From positions 735,203 to 799,202 of the forward strand of contig JAREIK010003411.1 in assembly GCA_029783825.1 (NCBI GenBank): a stretch of 64,000 bases of DNA. The letters are read 5' to 3'. The position numbers were made by a program, and so were the translations under genes. This DNA comes from Sapria himalayana. Taxonomy: Eukaryota > Streptophyta > Magnoliopsida > Malpighiales > Rafflesiaceae. The notes below the pieces were generated by a model, which did no database searches, was not told the origin of the DNA, and saw only the letters and a list, made by a program, of their open reading frames with translations. Of the stretch, positions 22,233-35,689 are shown one piece after another. Each line of letters opens with the position of its first letter. Within the stretch, counting starts at the first letter, position 1.

Positions 22233-22285
22233 ATCATCATCATCATCATCATCATCATCTTCTTCTTCTTCTTTTCTTCTTTTCC
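21958..22285. repeat. compound trinucleotide microsatellite (TTC/TCA/TAC)
   Basis: Same motif repertoire as 16420-17335: TTC runs broken by AGC, then TCA, TTC, TCC, TAC, TCA and TTC. Open frames over it are homopolymer artefacts. Confidence 0.95.
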
Positions 22286-25200
22286 TCCTCCTCTAAATGA
22301 GTAGTAATGACCACATGAAAAGTTGCAAAATTTTTCATTTAGAAGAAATGTTGTAGCTAGGGTTAAGTGCCATGATTTCTCTTGACTTACAAGAAAGTCA
22401 TTGTTGAGCTTGAGTGGAGTGACTTTTTTGAATGCACATATGTATACGTAGTTGGATGTGTATGTATACATTAATCACAAAAAAAAATTATCAATTACAT
22501 CATATTATGCAAAAAAGTAAATTCTTGGGTTGTTATCCAGCACTTGACGTACTTCCTTTTTTGGGTGGTTTGAAGTGTATTTTTTTGTATGTTTATACAT
22601 ATTTATGCTTGTATAGGAGAGATTTCACCAACTTTAAATTTTAAGAGATTTTGATGAATGTTAGCAAAATTCACTTCTGTGAAATTTGTCATACTTGGCT
22701 GAGCAAAGACTAGGAGGGGAGATAAGCAAAAGAGAGTTGTGACATTTTCATTATCACAATATGAGTTCACCTTCCAACATCTTATTCAATAGTTATATCA
22801 TCATTTCTTGGCCTTAACTCTACAAAATAAGTCATGACGATCTTTATATGCTATGTCTCAGCCACAAGATTGACACAATCTTTCCACTATCTAACATAGT
22901 CTACATGGCTATGAAATTATCCTAAAGTCATGGATTAACTATTTCTAAAACAAGTTAATAGCCATATAATAATTATTAAGTAATGACAATCATGTACCCA
23001 ACTAGTATAATTATTAATAAAAAATTATAGTGTCATGACTTATTCATTATAAAGCCAAAATGCTTTGTATTTTGAATCACAATATTATTTTTCACTAATA
23101 TAATTCATTTTAGAGAGCATTTACTCTAGTTGAGGCTTTTTTCAATGTTATGACTTTGTTCTACTAAGAGATATCACAAAAATCATGGTCATTACCATTA
23201 CCCTGAATTTGGATTAAATAGAGTAAATATATTAGTTGCAATCATTCCCAATGCTATAACCATTTGTTAAAAAAAATTACATGAGTCATGAAATTAATTA
23301 CTGCTCTAACTCTTGTTACCTAGAAAAGATCTTAAAGACAAGAAAAGCATGACCTCAAGCTAGCATCATGACTTCCAACTAAAAGTATTGTATATTTACC
23401 TCAAAGTATTAAAGTAACACTTATAAGAAAACAAAAAAAAAGAAGGGAAATTAAATTCTGTGCCAAGAATCAAAGCAAACCCTATGTGAATGATTCCATC
23501 CCTTGCTTAGGAAAAAATTCAAGGCAAACATGACAATATTTTATTGACATTTAGATTTTGAAGATTAAAATTCAGGTTTGAGCTTGCATTGGGAAACCTT
23601 AATTCGCAAGAGATGCCTCTTAACACTTTTGCCCAAAATATTTACCAATATTAGGCTAAATTTATATCTAGAGTTATATTATGTACTTGTGTATAATGAA
23701 TATATTATTATTATATCATTGAATATTTCTATTGATATAGTGGTATGGCATATTGGTGGATATGGATGTATTATAAAATTGAGATTAAAGATTTTATTTA
23801 TATCATAATTTTATGTGCCAATAATGATATATGGTGATATTTATGCAATTGACACACTCACATTATATGGTAAGAAGGAAGCGATAGGCCTTCTAAACTT
23901 AATGTATTAATGTACAAAAAACTAAGATTGAGATAAATTTGATCATTACAAGTTTGATTCTCATGAAGATTAATGCATGAACATACTAACAACCAATCAA
24001 ATACGCATATTCCTAGAAGAATTAATCTCATGGAATGTGGGGGTTATTTTGTTTCCAAACTATTGAACATTCTTAGATATTTTTAGTGTTTTGAGGTGTT
24101 GTGTTGACATAGAATGAAAGAAATTATGGATTGACTTAATGACTTTGGAGTTTTGATGAATTTTAATGAGTTTTGATAAATAGTCATCAAATCAAAAAAT
24201 TTTAAAAGGTGTTTAGCATGTGAGATAGAATGTTGAGTTTGGAAAAGTTTTGGCATTCATTCTTGGCAAAAAATCTATATATTTGTCCATGAAGTCTTTG
24301 TGCATAATGACCCCAGCAACTCATCAGCCTAATTTTTCTACTATATGATGCATTATTAATGAGTGTGATGCTATAATGGAATCATAGACACACATATCTC
24401 ATAAAATTTTAATGGATATGATATTAATTTGATGTCATAGCAACCAAGTTCTCTACTAGTGATCAAAGTCATGGCTAAGTTGAAGTGTCATGAATTTATC
24501 TTTAATATATCTTGCTAGTCTCAAGTAAGAGTTGTGACATTTTAAAAAATCCATGGCTTGTTGGGCTATCGAAAGTTATAGAGTTGATTCAACTTGGAGC
24601 AAAGTTACTACCATTATTTAGAGATATAACTTTTGGGACTCTCAAACCTATAACACATTTTTCTCGAGTATGACCAATTCTTAAGGTCATGATTCTTGTC
24701 CCCATAACAAGGCAAAACCACAAATTTAATGCTCAAGATAATTGGTGGTGTCATGACATTCCATAGCAATGTGCATACATGAAGACATATAAAGGCAAAT
24801 TTTGTACCGATGCAATTTTCCTATGTCATTGCCACATTATACATAAGACCTTTGCAATGACATTACTAATTCTCAATGTCACAGTCATATAATCATCAAG
24901 AAGGACCAATACCATAGTGATTGCTTAATTATAGTGACATGGCTATATAATCACCAAGAAGGACTAATGGTAATATCACATCTTTATCTTAGTACCATGA
25001 CCATTTATCAATATGAGAAGCCCTTCAACATGCCACTATCATTCTCTAGTGCATTGGCCCTTAATAAAAGACAAGATGATAACTATCCAAATCCATGGCT
25101 ACTTCACAATTCCATGATGTCAAGTTACAAATTTATTATGCCCAAGTTGTGGTTGTTGCTAGCATCACAACTTCATGTTACAGAAAGATCATGTCGTAGT

Positions 25201-25829
25201 CTAGAGTTGCGACTACCTTCTAGAGTTGTGACCTTAAGCTTAAGAGATGAAAGTCTAAGTGGTGACTTTCTTTTGAAAGTCTTGACTTTTTATTTGAAAT
25301 AATTTAGAATCACTCAAGTATATAAGTGGAAGAAAGAAAAGTTAAAGAAATCTCTATTTCTTCTTTATCTTCCTCCATGATACAAGCAAAGTCATCGTAA
25401 CTACAATATATTAAAGGTGAATTTCACATTCCACCGGGGTTCCACAAACTAATAAGAGATGTGAGACTTAATGCAATCCCTAAAGTAGGGAGGTGCATCT
25501 CTCGAACCCCCCATCGGTAGGGGTGGATTTAGAAATTTTTACTAAAATAGTATGGATCTAGGATTTGTGTATTTAAATATGTTTGATGTGATATTGATTA
25601 GTTTTGAATGAATGTGCTTGGTTTATTTTGTCTTATAAATATTGATGGATGGTAATAAAATATAACCTAAACTAGGATTTTAACTATTGGTAAGTTTATG
25701 CCAGATTGTCATGGTTGATAGTGACATCTAAACCTTTAGGGTTACTCTTATATATGGTAGGAAGGTATTGACAATCCTTCAAACTATGATACATGAGATA
25801 AACATATATGCTGAAATTTAAAACTTGGG

Positions 25830-27010
25830 CATGTTAATCATTATGAGTATGATACTCATAAATCTAAAAGTGTAGATACTTTTACATGCAAATTTATTGT
25901 AAATATCTTAAAAGAACTAGTTCTCAATTGGGTAGCTATTATATAAAATATTATATTAAGGGGTTCATCTTTTGTAAGAGAATTATACTAACACTGAGAA
26001 GGATAGTTATAGGTAATTCTCATGATATGTGTGAGTGTGTGGTGACTAGTCAAGATGTGATAGAACTTTAAAATTGATTTTACTCATATGGATTGCACCA
26101 AAAATATTTAAGGGAAGCATATGTTAATAGTATGAGTATAATACTTAAGAAGTCAAAATTACAAATACTTTTAAACCATATCAATCTTTGGTCTTTATAA
26201 TAATAGAGTTAGAGAATTAGAGTGTGCATATGAAGTAAATATCAAAGATAGTTGAAAAAATGTCAAAAAGAAATAAGATTATCAATGACTCTAAAGGAGA
26301 GAAGAATTTTTGTCTTCATGTTGACATATCAAGGAAATAGCTACGAGGTGACCACCACTAGGACAAACTCAATAGTAATAACTACTTTGTATACTATTTG
26401 GCAAGGAGCCATTCCACAATATACTAACCTTCATTATGCATCCAACTTAATATAAGTCAATCAACTTAAATATCATGATATAGATTAAATAAATAAACCA
26501 CAGACCAAAATTATCTAATAATTTGGATATCTTTATTACTAATAGAGTTTTCTCATTGTTGAATAACTAAACTTTTTATATAATCTCCATAAAGTCAATA
26601 TCTGGGCTAAAGTCAAATTTACTACTTGTATAATTTATGCACTTGTGGATCTCTATTGATGAAATATTCTTATTTAAAAACTTTTGAAATATTACCTAAC
26701 TAATTAAACTAGACAGTGTACCTAATTTACAACAAGGGTTAAATAGAACATCTAACCTAGGAGTTTCACCATAATATGAAATTCATGAGTTAGTCATATA
26801 TGATGGTCATATGTAAGTCATGGGCTACATGCAAAGAAGGTGACATGTATGATGGTGACAACCATGCAAATCAAATTCTTTTGTATAATTTTCATTGGTG
26901 ATACTCATAGGATGATATATGTTAATTATCATAAGTATGACCTTATAAAGCCAAAAGCATAAATACATTATTACCATATTTTTTTGTCTTTAAGATATTA
27001 GATTTCAAAT
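25830..27010 (+). repeat. degenerate direct repeats within the long terminal repeat
   Basis: A motif of the form TGTTAATNATNATGAGTATGA, then a CATAAA and AAAGT... stretch, recurs at about 25828, 26115 and 26918. Following sequence (AAGGAG, GACAT, ACTACCTT or ACTACTTT) also recurs between the last two. An old internal duplication. Confidence 0.5.
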
Positions 27011-27689
27011 ATTAAGTATGCATATTCCAATTAATTAATAATGGTAGTTGATGATTTTCCTAAAGGAGTAGATGTGCAAATGACACATGAATAGAAAGAC
27101 ATATTCTTTAGTGGTAAAACACTAAGTGGACAACTATGAATGAATCATCATTGGTAGTGATAATCCAAGAATAATGACTACCTTATATGCTAAAAGGGTA
27201 CTTGAACATTTTCATACTAACCTACTATCATTTAATAATAAAACATAATATTGACCATATACTTGAGTAATATCCTTACCAACAAGAAAGTGATCCAACC
27301 CTAAAGCTTAAATATTTTCAAAAACTCAAGTTTATCTGACTCAACTTGAGTAGTAGTTGAATCACTGTTGATTACTTTAACTACATTTCCTGTGACATCA
27401 ATATTTAGACTTAGATCCATTTTACTACTTGCACAACCTGTATACTTGTGAAGACAGAATAAGATTTTGATACTATTACCAAAGATTGATATTTTGATTT
27501 TAGTTTGAATAGTCAACTTGAGTTTATATAACTATCATTGCAAAAGAATAATTTTATTTCTAGTTGATTGGATATATTTATTTCTTAGTGTTTGTTTTGC
27601 ATTTGTTTTTTTTGTTTTGTTTTTTTTATTCTATAGCCACTACACTCATATGAGGAGAAAATTATAGAATTGAGTTAACACCTCTAGAC

Positions 27690-28640
27690 TCATAAATAGA
27701 GAGAGAGTGTTGCAAGAGCACAACCATGAAAGATACTAGGGAGATGACTTAGTTCAACTAAATATCTTAAATTGAATAAATAAACTCACTACAAAATAAT
27801 GGTTCTTATTTCAAACCAAACAGCAACTTCTATTATATTATCATCCATATGTTAGAAATTATAAAAGTTTATTTTATGAGAAATCATATTAATAACCATA
27901 GAACTTTGATCCATATCCGAAAACTGAGCTTTCACTTAAAGAAATAATTTTTACTATACTCATTGAGACAATAAAGGTTATTGAAGTGGAAGAAGCTTTG
28001 ATATGACTAAGAGAAATGATATTTAAAAACATTGGTATGTTTGTGAAAAAGAAAATATTGACTTATATAATGATAATGAATATCATGACCCAATTATAAA
28101 TGAATAAAGATGTGATTAATGTTGAAGGAGTTGTAACAATTGTCACTACAATGGAAGAAGAAGCCATTATATTTCTCAATATCATGACCTAAGTAGATAA
28201 AGAAACAAAAGAGTAAGTTTTGATATCTTTCAAAGTCGTGACAAAAGAAGAAGTCATAATAAATTTTAAAGTTACAAACCCATTGAAGGATACAAAATAA
28301 AATGATATCATGATGTTGAATAAAGTCGTGACATTAAAAGCCATTCAATCAAAAGAAACAAAGATAATATATTACAAAAATTTAAAGGAGACATTTTGAA
28401 AATAGTTTTGCTTAAGAAAGAAAGGAATGATGATTATATTTTATCCAAGAAAGGTATAACTATGGTTGTTAAATATAGCACTGCTTATGAGGCAACTCCT
28501 AATTTTTTTTTACATATTTTGATTGAATAAATTCATACACCATTGATTATGATACTAAATAACTAATTCCAAGATTCTAGATTTTAATTCCCAACTAAAA
28601 TTGTCCACCATGTTACTCAAACCTAGTCATGACAATGCAT
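27690..28640 (+). pseudogene. internal region of the gypsy remnant, lysine/valine-rich repeats
   Basis: Frames are broken throughout, but GTCATGAC-type words recur with Lys/Glu/Val/Thr-coding surroundings. This resembles the segments at 55640-56100, 58850-58990 and 61800-62060, where a VMT/AVTLK-type peptide motif is readable. It is probably the variable linker between protease and RT, or a Gag tail. No function assigned. Confidence 0.4.
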
Positions 28641-29426
28641 TGGTTATGTTATCTTGTATTAAAAAAATTGAGAGAGATTCATTTGTCAGAGATGAGCAAT
28701 ACTTTTAGTATGAAAGTTTATTTATCATTCTAAGTACTAACATTTTTAGGTGGGTTGCAATATATTTCTTAGCATGTTTGCACATATTCGTGCTCATATC
28801 ATAGAGATTTTACTAACTTTATACTTTGAAGAATTTCGATGAATATTAGTGAAATTCTATCTATTTTGGTAGAAATTATTAGATTTGGTGGAGCAAAGGC
28901 TTGGAGGGGAGAAAAAAGTTTTGGAGATTAATGATGATTCCCATGTCATGATTTTAAGTTCACCTTTTATTATCTTATAAGTAGTTATAGTGTCCTTTCT
29001 TGGTTGTAACTCTACAAAACTAGTTATGGTAATCATTGTATATCATGACTCTACCACTAATTTGATACAATCTTTTCTCTATGCAACACAATCTTCATGG
29101 TCACACCATTTTCCTAGAGTAATTGCTGTAATATCTATAAAATAATTTAATGGTTATAGCATTTTTTTTATATTGCAGTAGCCAATTATCCTACTAGTAG
29201 AATTAATCAAGACAAGTTCTAATGTTGTAACATATTCATTATAAAGCCAAAACATTAAGTGGTTTGTGTCACGACATTATTTTTTACTATAATATTTTTT
29301 TCTAGAGAGTATTTACTCTAGTCATAGCTTTTCTTTGTACTATGACTTGTCTTCTAGAAAGAAATTAATAAAGCTGTGGCTGTTCCTAATGCAACAACTT
29401 TGGATTATATGGAGTAACCAAAGGAA

Positions 29427-30348
29427 AGTAAGGATACAATAAAGATGATATTTTGTCTAGTTGCTCATATGAACTAGACAAATTTTCAATTGGAGGTTAA
29501 ATCAGCTTTTATCCTTGGTGAGTTGAGTCAAGATATATTTGTGGAGCCACCAATAGGATATGAAAAGAGAGAGTTTTGAGCATATAGTTTATAAGTTACA
29601 CAAAGCCCTATATTGATTAAAACAGGTTTCACAAACTAAGTTTAGTCAAATCAAAATACATTTTATTTTTGAAGTATTTCAAAGGTTTCAATTGTGTGAA
29701 AATATTATTTACAAAGAAATAAGAGGAAAAATTATTATTATAAGTATTTATGTTGATGATTTGATCTTTACCTGTAATAATGAAGCTATAATGTATGTAC
29801 TTAAAAGCTCTACATTAGTAGAATTTGGCATGTATGACTTAAAGAAGATAAGGATTTTTCTTGGGATCGAGGTGCTGCAAAATTCTGATGATAGTTATAT
29901 ATACCAATGAAAATATACATTAGAAGTCTTGAAAAGGTTTTGTTTGAAGGAAAGTAATTAGGTGAGTAGTTTAATAGTTCTAGGTTTCACAAGAAAGTAA
30001 TGATCCAAATGGAGACTTTGTTGATGAGACTTATTACAAGTAGTTTATGGATAATTTAATGTTTCTCACTCCCACAAGACCTGACATGATGTTTGTTATT
30101 TGTCTCATTAATAGATATATGTCAAAATAAATAGATATTCATCTACATCAAGCTAATAGAGCACTTCAATACTTAAAAGGAATTGCAAACTATGGAATCC
30201 ATTATAAGAAAAAAGTAGATGGTGAGATGTTAGCATTCATAGATTTGAATTATTCTAGAGTTGTGAAGGATAGAAAGTTCACATTTGGTTACATGTTTTT
30301 AATGAATTCAAGTGTTATTTCATGGTATTCAAAAAAGTAGTCTATTGT
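29427..30348 (+). pseudogene. second copia element: RT and start of RNase H
   Basis: Reads as copia reverse transcriptase in order: LEVKSAFILGELSQDIFVEP (about 29490-29550), then SIYVDDLIFTCNNEA with the catalytic YVDD box (about 29741-29785), then EFGMYDLKKIRIFLGIEVLQ, then a degraded TRPDMMF-type and LKGTINYGI-type region. Last is the RNase H start with VISWYSKK (about 30310-30340). Several stops and frame shifts. The sequence stops at SIV at 30348, where a gypsy element is inserted, and resumes in frame-compatible fashion at 38307. Integrase and Gag upstream are absent. Confidence 0.85.
30344..30348 (+). repeat. target-site duplication ATTGT (left)
   Basis: ATTGT directly precedes the TGAGACACC start of the gypsy element and is repeated at 38307-38311. 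Confidence 0.9.
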
Positions 30349-30792
30349 TGAGACACCTCAATTCCCACGAGTCCCATTTATTCATCACACAAGGAAAATA
30401 AGCAAATAAAATAGCATTCTATTTTTTACATAGAAATTTATACTTTCTTTAAGTGTACTCAGCAGAATAGAAAAAAAATACATATAACAGAAATCTAGCC
30501 ACAACTAATTTTCTTCACACATGCAGTTTCATGTGTGGGTACCAGACATGTGCCTGAAAGTGGGTACCAAAATGGAGTGATCAAAGTTTAGCAGAGATAA
30601 ACTTTTAAAAGATTACTTTGCACCTAAGTGTAGGTAAAAAAAAATAAATAAAGTCAAGCACACATATCAACACGCATTCAAGTATAATAATGTTTACATG
30701 AATATAAATATAAATGGAATATATTTGTGGTCATATCTTGAGTCTTATTAACTTCCTCATAGATGCCTAAGCCAAGTTTGGCATTATATATA

Positions 30793-30828
<36 letters not shown>

Positions 30829-31824
30829 TGTATGTATATATATTGAACATTCACTAAAAAAATATTGGATATTCTCATGGTATTGGACATTCACCAAAAA
30901 ATACTCAACTTAGTTTGCACATTTTTTTCATTTCGAGCCTACATAACTAATAACAAATATATTATTAAATAATAACTATGTACACATTCATTTATTTGTG
31001 ATGTCTCCGTGCATAAGAAATACAAGTATGCTATTTCATGATTAAACTATGTCACATGTGCAATTATATCTACATGAACATAAATTACACCACAACATTT
31101 TACTCATCCAAACAAAGTAAATTTTAACCATTAACACTTCATTATTTGAACTCAAAATAGTCCCAGACTAAATTACATTAATGGCCATTCATACCTCTTA
31201 AATAGAAAGAAATTCAAATAAGAGAAACCACATACTTTTTAGAATTTAAAGCACCGAAGCTCCTTGATTTTGGTACTTAAACTAAGTTCTAATCATATAG
31301 AGCAACTTAATTCTTTGACTATTATATTCCAACAACAAAATATCCAACTAATATGAAAAAGAATACACTTAAGACTATAGAATTTTTTTTTCACACCAGA
31401 GAAGAACATGCACATCATATTCTCGTTTTCCCATTCTTCTTTCTATTTTCCAATTTTTGTTCCTTTATGTTATTATTATTTTAATTAATAATAAAATTGT
31501 ATCAACTAAAATCGGACACTTAATGGCTCATGGATGCATCCATGTTTTTTTATTTTTTCCCATTTTTTCATTATTTTATTATTATTTTAATTACTAATAA
31601 TAAAATAATATTAATCAAGAAATGACTAAATTTCGATTATCTTTGAATTTGATGAAGTTTGTCATAATAGCTATATTAAAAGAAATAAATTCAATGGTGA
31701 ATTTAGTTTTGTAATCTGGAATCTAGAAATTTTCATAATTTTCTTAAGACAAAATTACTATTTTGCTCATTTTTCTAGAAAAATCACATTATTTATTTAT
31801 TTATTAATTTTTTTGGATTTTAAA
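30349..31824 (-). repeat. gypsy 3' LTR (minus strand)
   Basis: Direct repeat of 36800-38306. The plus-strand left edge reads TGAGACACCTCAATTCCC; the right edge is next to a CT-rich tract. A (TATG)n microsatellite at about 30800-30840 has expanded inside it and produces spurious frames. Confidence 0.85.
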
Positions 31825-31841
31825 TTCTCTCCCTCTTAAAA
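31825..31841 (-). promoter_or_regulatory. polypurine tract (minus strand)
   Basis: On the minus strand TTTTAAGAGGGAGAGAA abuts the 3' LTR, as expected for plus-strand priming. Confidence 0.8.
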
Positions 31842-31939
31842 TAATGTATCCTGAAATTTCCCACATGTAACCATTAATAATCATATGCATTTACAATAGT
31901 CAAGTAATTATTAAATGAATAAAACAACATACATTCATC

Positions 31940-33350
31940 CTCAAATAAGAAGGGATAGGTGGCATGCATCATGTCCTCACGCTCCCATGTTACTTCTTCT
32001 ACTCTTCGATGCTGCCATAAAACTAGCATCATAGTCTTACGTTATAAAATCTAGTCTATGTTATCCATGATATGCACTTGTCTCTCCTTAAAAGTTCTAT
32101 CTACATCAATAATAAGCTTGCCCTAATCTACTGCATGAGTTGGATTAAGAATGTACATCTAGAGCATGGAGATATGAAATACCTTGTGGACACCATATAA
32201 ATTTGGTGGTAGTGCCAACCAATAAGCAACCATGCCAACTCTCTCGAGTATCTCAAAAAGACTAATATATCTTGGCAATATCTTTCTCTACTTGCTAAAT
32301 CCAACAACTCCTCTCTTTGGCATTACTTTTAAGAAAACAAGATCACCTATCTCAAACTCTAGAGGTTGTTGCTGTCTGCTAGCATAGATTTATTATCGGA
32401 TTAGAGCTATAAGAAGATGTTATTATATCAAATCAACATTCTTTGAGGTGTCTTTATTCAAATCTAGACTCATGGTGGATCTATCTCCAATCTTAGTCCA
32501 ACAAACAAGAGATAAATATAGCCTTCCAAATAATGCCTCATATGGTGCCATCTGTACACTTGCCTAATAATTGTTATTATAATCAAACTCAATCAAAGGC
32601 AAATATTTTTCCTATCTACCCTTGAAATCCAGGATGCATGCTCGTAGCATGTCCTATAAATCTTGTATGGTCCTCTCTAACTGATCATTTATTTGTTGAT
32701 GAAAAAAAGTGTTCAGTATCAATTATGTCCCTATGGCTTTCTAGAAACTCTTCCAAAAATGAGCCATAAACTTGGGATCTCAGTTTGATATAATAAATAC
32801 TGATACTCTATGTAATCAGATAATTTCTCGTATGCACAACTTGAAAATTTTCTTTAGTGTGAAGGTCATCCGCATAGCCAGAAAATGTACCATCTTCATA
32901 AGCTTGTCCACTATCACCTACACAACATCATGGTTCCATGATGTCCATGGCAAGTGAGTCACACAATTAATCTTGGTATACTCTCACTTCAATTTGCTAC
33001 CTCCAATGGCTTGAGTAACTATATTGGCATTTGATACTTAGCCTTTATCTATTAACACGTGAAACATTATCCCACATTATCCTTAATGCATCTCTTTATC
33101 CAGCTCTAGTAATATTAGTGACGAAGATCATGAAACATTTTTGTGCCACCTAGATGTACTACAAAATGAGAATAGTAAAATTTCTTAAAAATTTTTTTTC
33201 TTAACTTTACTATTTGGGGATACAAAATCCATCCCCTAATTGAAGACTACCATCCATGTGAATGGCCTAGTCTATTTCGCTTGTACTAGCATGTACTCAG
33301 TCCCTGAAAGATGATATTTCTACATCTTATCCTTTGGACTTAATCACTCT
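31940..33350 (-). pseudogene. gypsy integrase with chromodomain-like tail
   Basis: On the minus strand, the C-terminal part (about 32380-31960) reads LEFEIGDLVFLKVMPKRGV, then RYISLFEILERVGMVAYWLA, LPPNLYGVHKVFHISML, and finally RRVEEVTWEREDMMHATYP. The last segment corresponds to the chromodomain-like tail of Tekay/Del chromoviruses, which guides integration into heterochromatin. The integrase core upstream is decayed, with many stops. Confidence 0.75.
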
Positions 33351-33379
33351 ACTCAATAGGGAAGCAGCTACTTAACTCA

Positions 33380-34790
33380 CCATAATACCTTGAGCCTAAT
33401 TACTAAATTGTAAGGTGAATTGTCTCATAGTCTCAAGTATCTGCTTTTCTTAGGAATCTATACTAGCCAATACTTTTCATTAATATTAATTAAGTGCATT
33501 AACTACTACATTCTTCTTACCTGGATGGTAATGCAAAATAAAGTCATATTACTCCAAATATTCCATTCATCTATGTTGTCTCATATTGAGATCCCACTAT
33601 GTAAATATATATTTCAAACTTAATGGTTTGAAAATATCTCAAACTACTCATCATATAAATAGTGGTGCCATATCTTTAAGGTGAAGACCATAGCTACCAC
33701 TCTATGATATATATGAGGTAATTTCACTCGTTAGTTCTTCAACTATCATGAAACATAAGCTGCAACTTTTTCATACTATATCAGAACACATCCCAGCTCA
33801 TCTTTTGAGGCATCACAATACATTATCTACCTATGTTTCTTGTTTGGAACTATCAGAATAGGAGCTAAAGTAAGTCTCCTTTTCAATTCTTAGAATGCCC
33901 TCTCACAAGGATCAATCCACCCATGTTTGAATTTTTTTCGAGTCAATCTACTCATAGGAGTAGCTAAATAAAAGAAATCCTCAATAAACTTCTATGATAT
34001 CTAGCCAATCCCAAGAAATAATGTATCTCAAAAATTAAATTCGGTCTCTCACAACTCATGATAGCCTCGACCTTCTCATGGTCCACTGAGATACTAGTAG
34101 ACGATACTATGTGTCCCAAACACCTTTATCAGCTAAAATTCACACTTATTGAATTTGAAATACAAATAATGTTCCCGCAATATTTGGAGAACAATATTTA
34201 AATGATCTTCATGCTCATTCTCAGACTAAGAGTATATCAAAATATTATGAGAAAAGATTACAATAAATTGATATAAATATGACTAAAATATCTCATGCTT
34301 GAGATCCATGAATATTGCAGGCGTATTCATCAATCAAAAGGCATCACTATAAACTCAAAATTCTCATTCCACATTCTAAATGCTATCTTAGGAATGCTAG
34401 CCTCCTTAACTCTCAAATGATGATATCTAGTATGAAGATCTATATTGGAATAGACTTGTGCCCCTTTCAATTGATGAAACAAATCATGAATCATTGGTAA
34501 TAGATACTAATTCTTGAGTATCCCTATTTAACTATTGGTAGTCAATGCACAGTCAAATGGTCTTATTCTTCTTCTTTATAAATAGAACTAGAGTGCCCAA
34601 AGGCGAAGTACTCAATCTAAGCAAACCATTATCTAACAAATCTTGTATCTAGACCTTGAGTTCATGTAACTCTACAGTTGTCATCCTATGTGGAGTCATA
34701 GAAATGAGTGATGTACCAAGGTGTAACTTGATACTAAATTCTATATCCCTATCAAAAGTTAATCTTTGTAGCTTTTCCTAAAAATCTTCA
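33380..34790 (-). pseudogene. gypsy reverse transcriptase-RNase H
   Basis: Minus-strand reading gives segments of RT, including a damaged catalytic box (VIFSHNILIYSKSENEHEDH near 34270-34210; the family has a DD pair where HN stands here). It is followed by LQILREHYLYFKFNKCEF and RNase H-type sequence toward 33600. Frame shifts are numerous. Confidence 0.7.
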
Positions 34791-35189
34791 TATTCACAAA
34801 CTATTTGAGGAAGTCTCAGATCCCACGTCACCTCATCTTCTAGGGTGAAGCATGCTAGCCAACCCATCAATTATACATATCATCTAGAATTATACATAGC
34901 CTAAGGTAAAACATTATGCCTATCCCCCTGAAATATAACACAAATGTCATCCAATGTATAGGTAGTAGCCCTTTTATGATCAAAATCAATAATGACTCAA
35001 TGTAATTTTAACTAATCCATGTCAAGAATGATATCAAACTCCAATATGTCCATTACTAAAAGGTCCACCATGAGCAGAATCTCAGAAATTTATAACTTAG
35101 CCCTAAAATATCTAATCAATTTTCATCTTAGTCCCTAAGATAGAATTTATATGCAATAGCTCGTCCAATTTTATAACTTCTAAGCTCAA

Positions 35190-35459
35190 TTATTTCATAC
35201 ATGATCTAAAAATAAATGAATATGATGCACTAGAATCAAATAAAACTATTATCCATATATGAAAAAGCAAGAATGTAATTATATCATTGATTGATCTAGT
35301 ATCTCTATTTGTTGTGCAATGACATAGACGTGCCCTTGGGCCCTCTAAGTTCTTACTTTTTGATCTTGTCTTCAACCTTGACCCATGCCCTGACCTCTCT
35401 AGCTTGTCTATGAAGTAGGAAGTACTTGTGCAGTGCCTTGAGATTGAAATTGATTCCAT
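35190..35459 (-). pseudogene. gypsy aspartic protease remnant
   Basis: An 89-codon minus-strand open frame has IIVLFDSSASYSFI, matching the protease active-site region (family D-S-G-A-T-H-S-F). The glycine after DS is serine and the threonine is serine. Upstream TTNRDTRSINDIITF fits the linker before the protease. Confidence 0.75.
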
Positions 35460-35689
35460 TGATAGATACTGGAGAAATGAGGAATAAACTATGTATGTGT
35501 ATCTTTCATGGATGTCTATGATTATGATTTCTTATAACCATGAGATCCTTGCTCTTGTGTGAAATCTCAACTCAAATGTCTAGGCTGATGATAGTGAAAA
35601 TATATTTCCTATTTTATCTGGCTAGAAGATCTAACCTGCCTTAGCCTTGATAACTATGACCTTGTCCTTGAAGTCCTTGGGAAACAAAA

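Larger units (their letters stand above)
22525..29426 (+). mobile_element. decayed Athila-like Ty3/gypsy remnant
   Basis: No long frame survives. DNA at about 22530-22900 repeats at 28730-29060 (landmarks: a short TTTGAAGTGTAT/TTGCAATATAT stretch, GATTTTGATGAATGTTAG, GCAAAGACTAGGAGGGGAGA, CTTGGCCTTAACTCTACAAA). This suggests two LTR copies, the second cut off at 29426. Segments also match the LTR-like repeats at 57000 and 62500. Around 27545-27690 the LTR-to-internal junction matches 58200-58390 (GAGTTAACACCTCTAGACTC versus GAGCTAATACCTCAAGATCT). The strand is inferred from that match to the plus-strand pol of 58-62 kb. Superfamily assignment rests on that relationship, because this copy keeps no clear pol domain. 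Confidence 0.55.

Noticed and set aside
32772..34500. Plus-strand frames of about 61-67 codons
   Set aside because: They run opposite to the decayed minus-strand gypsy RT and integrase.
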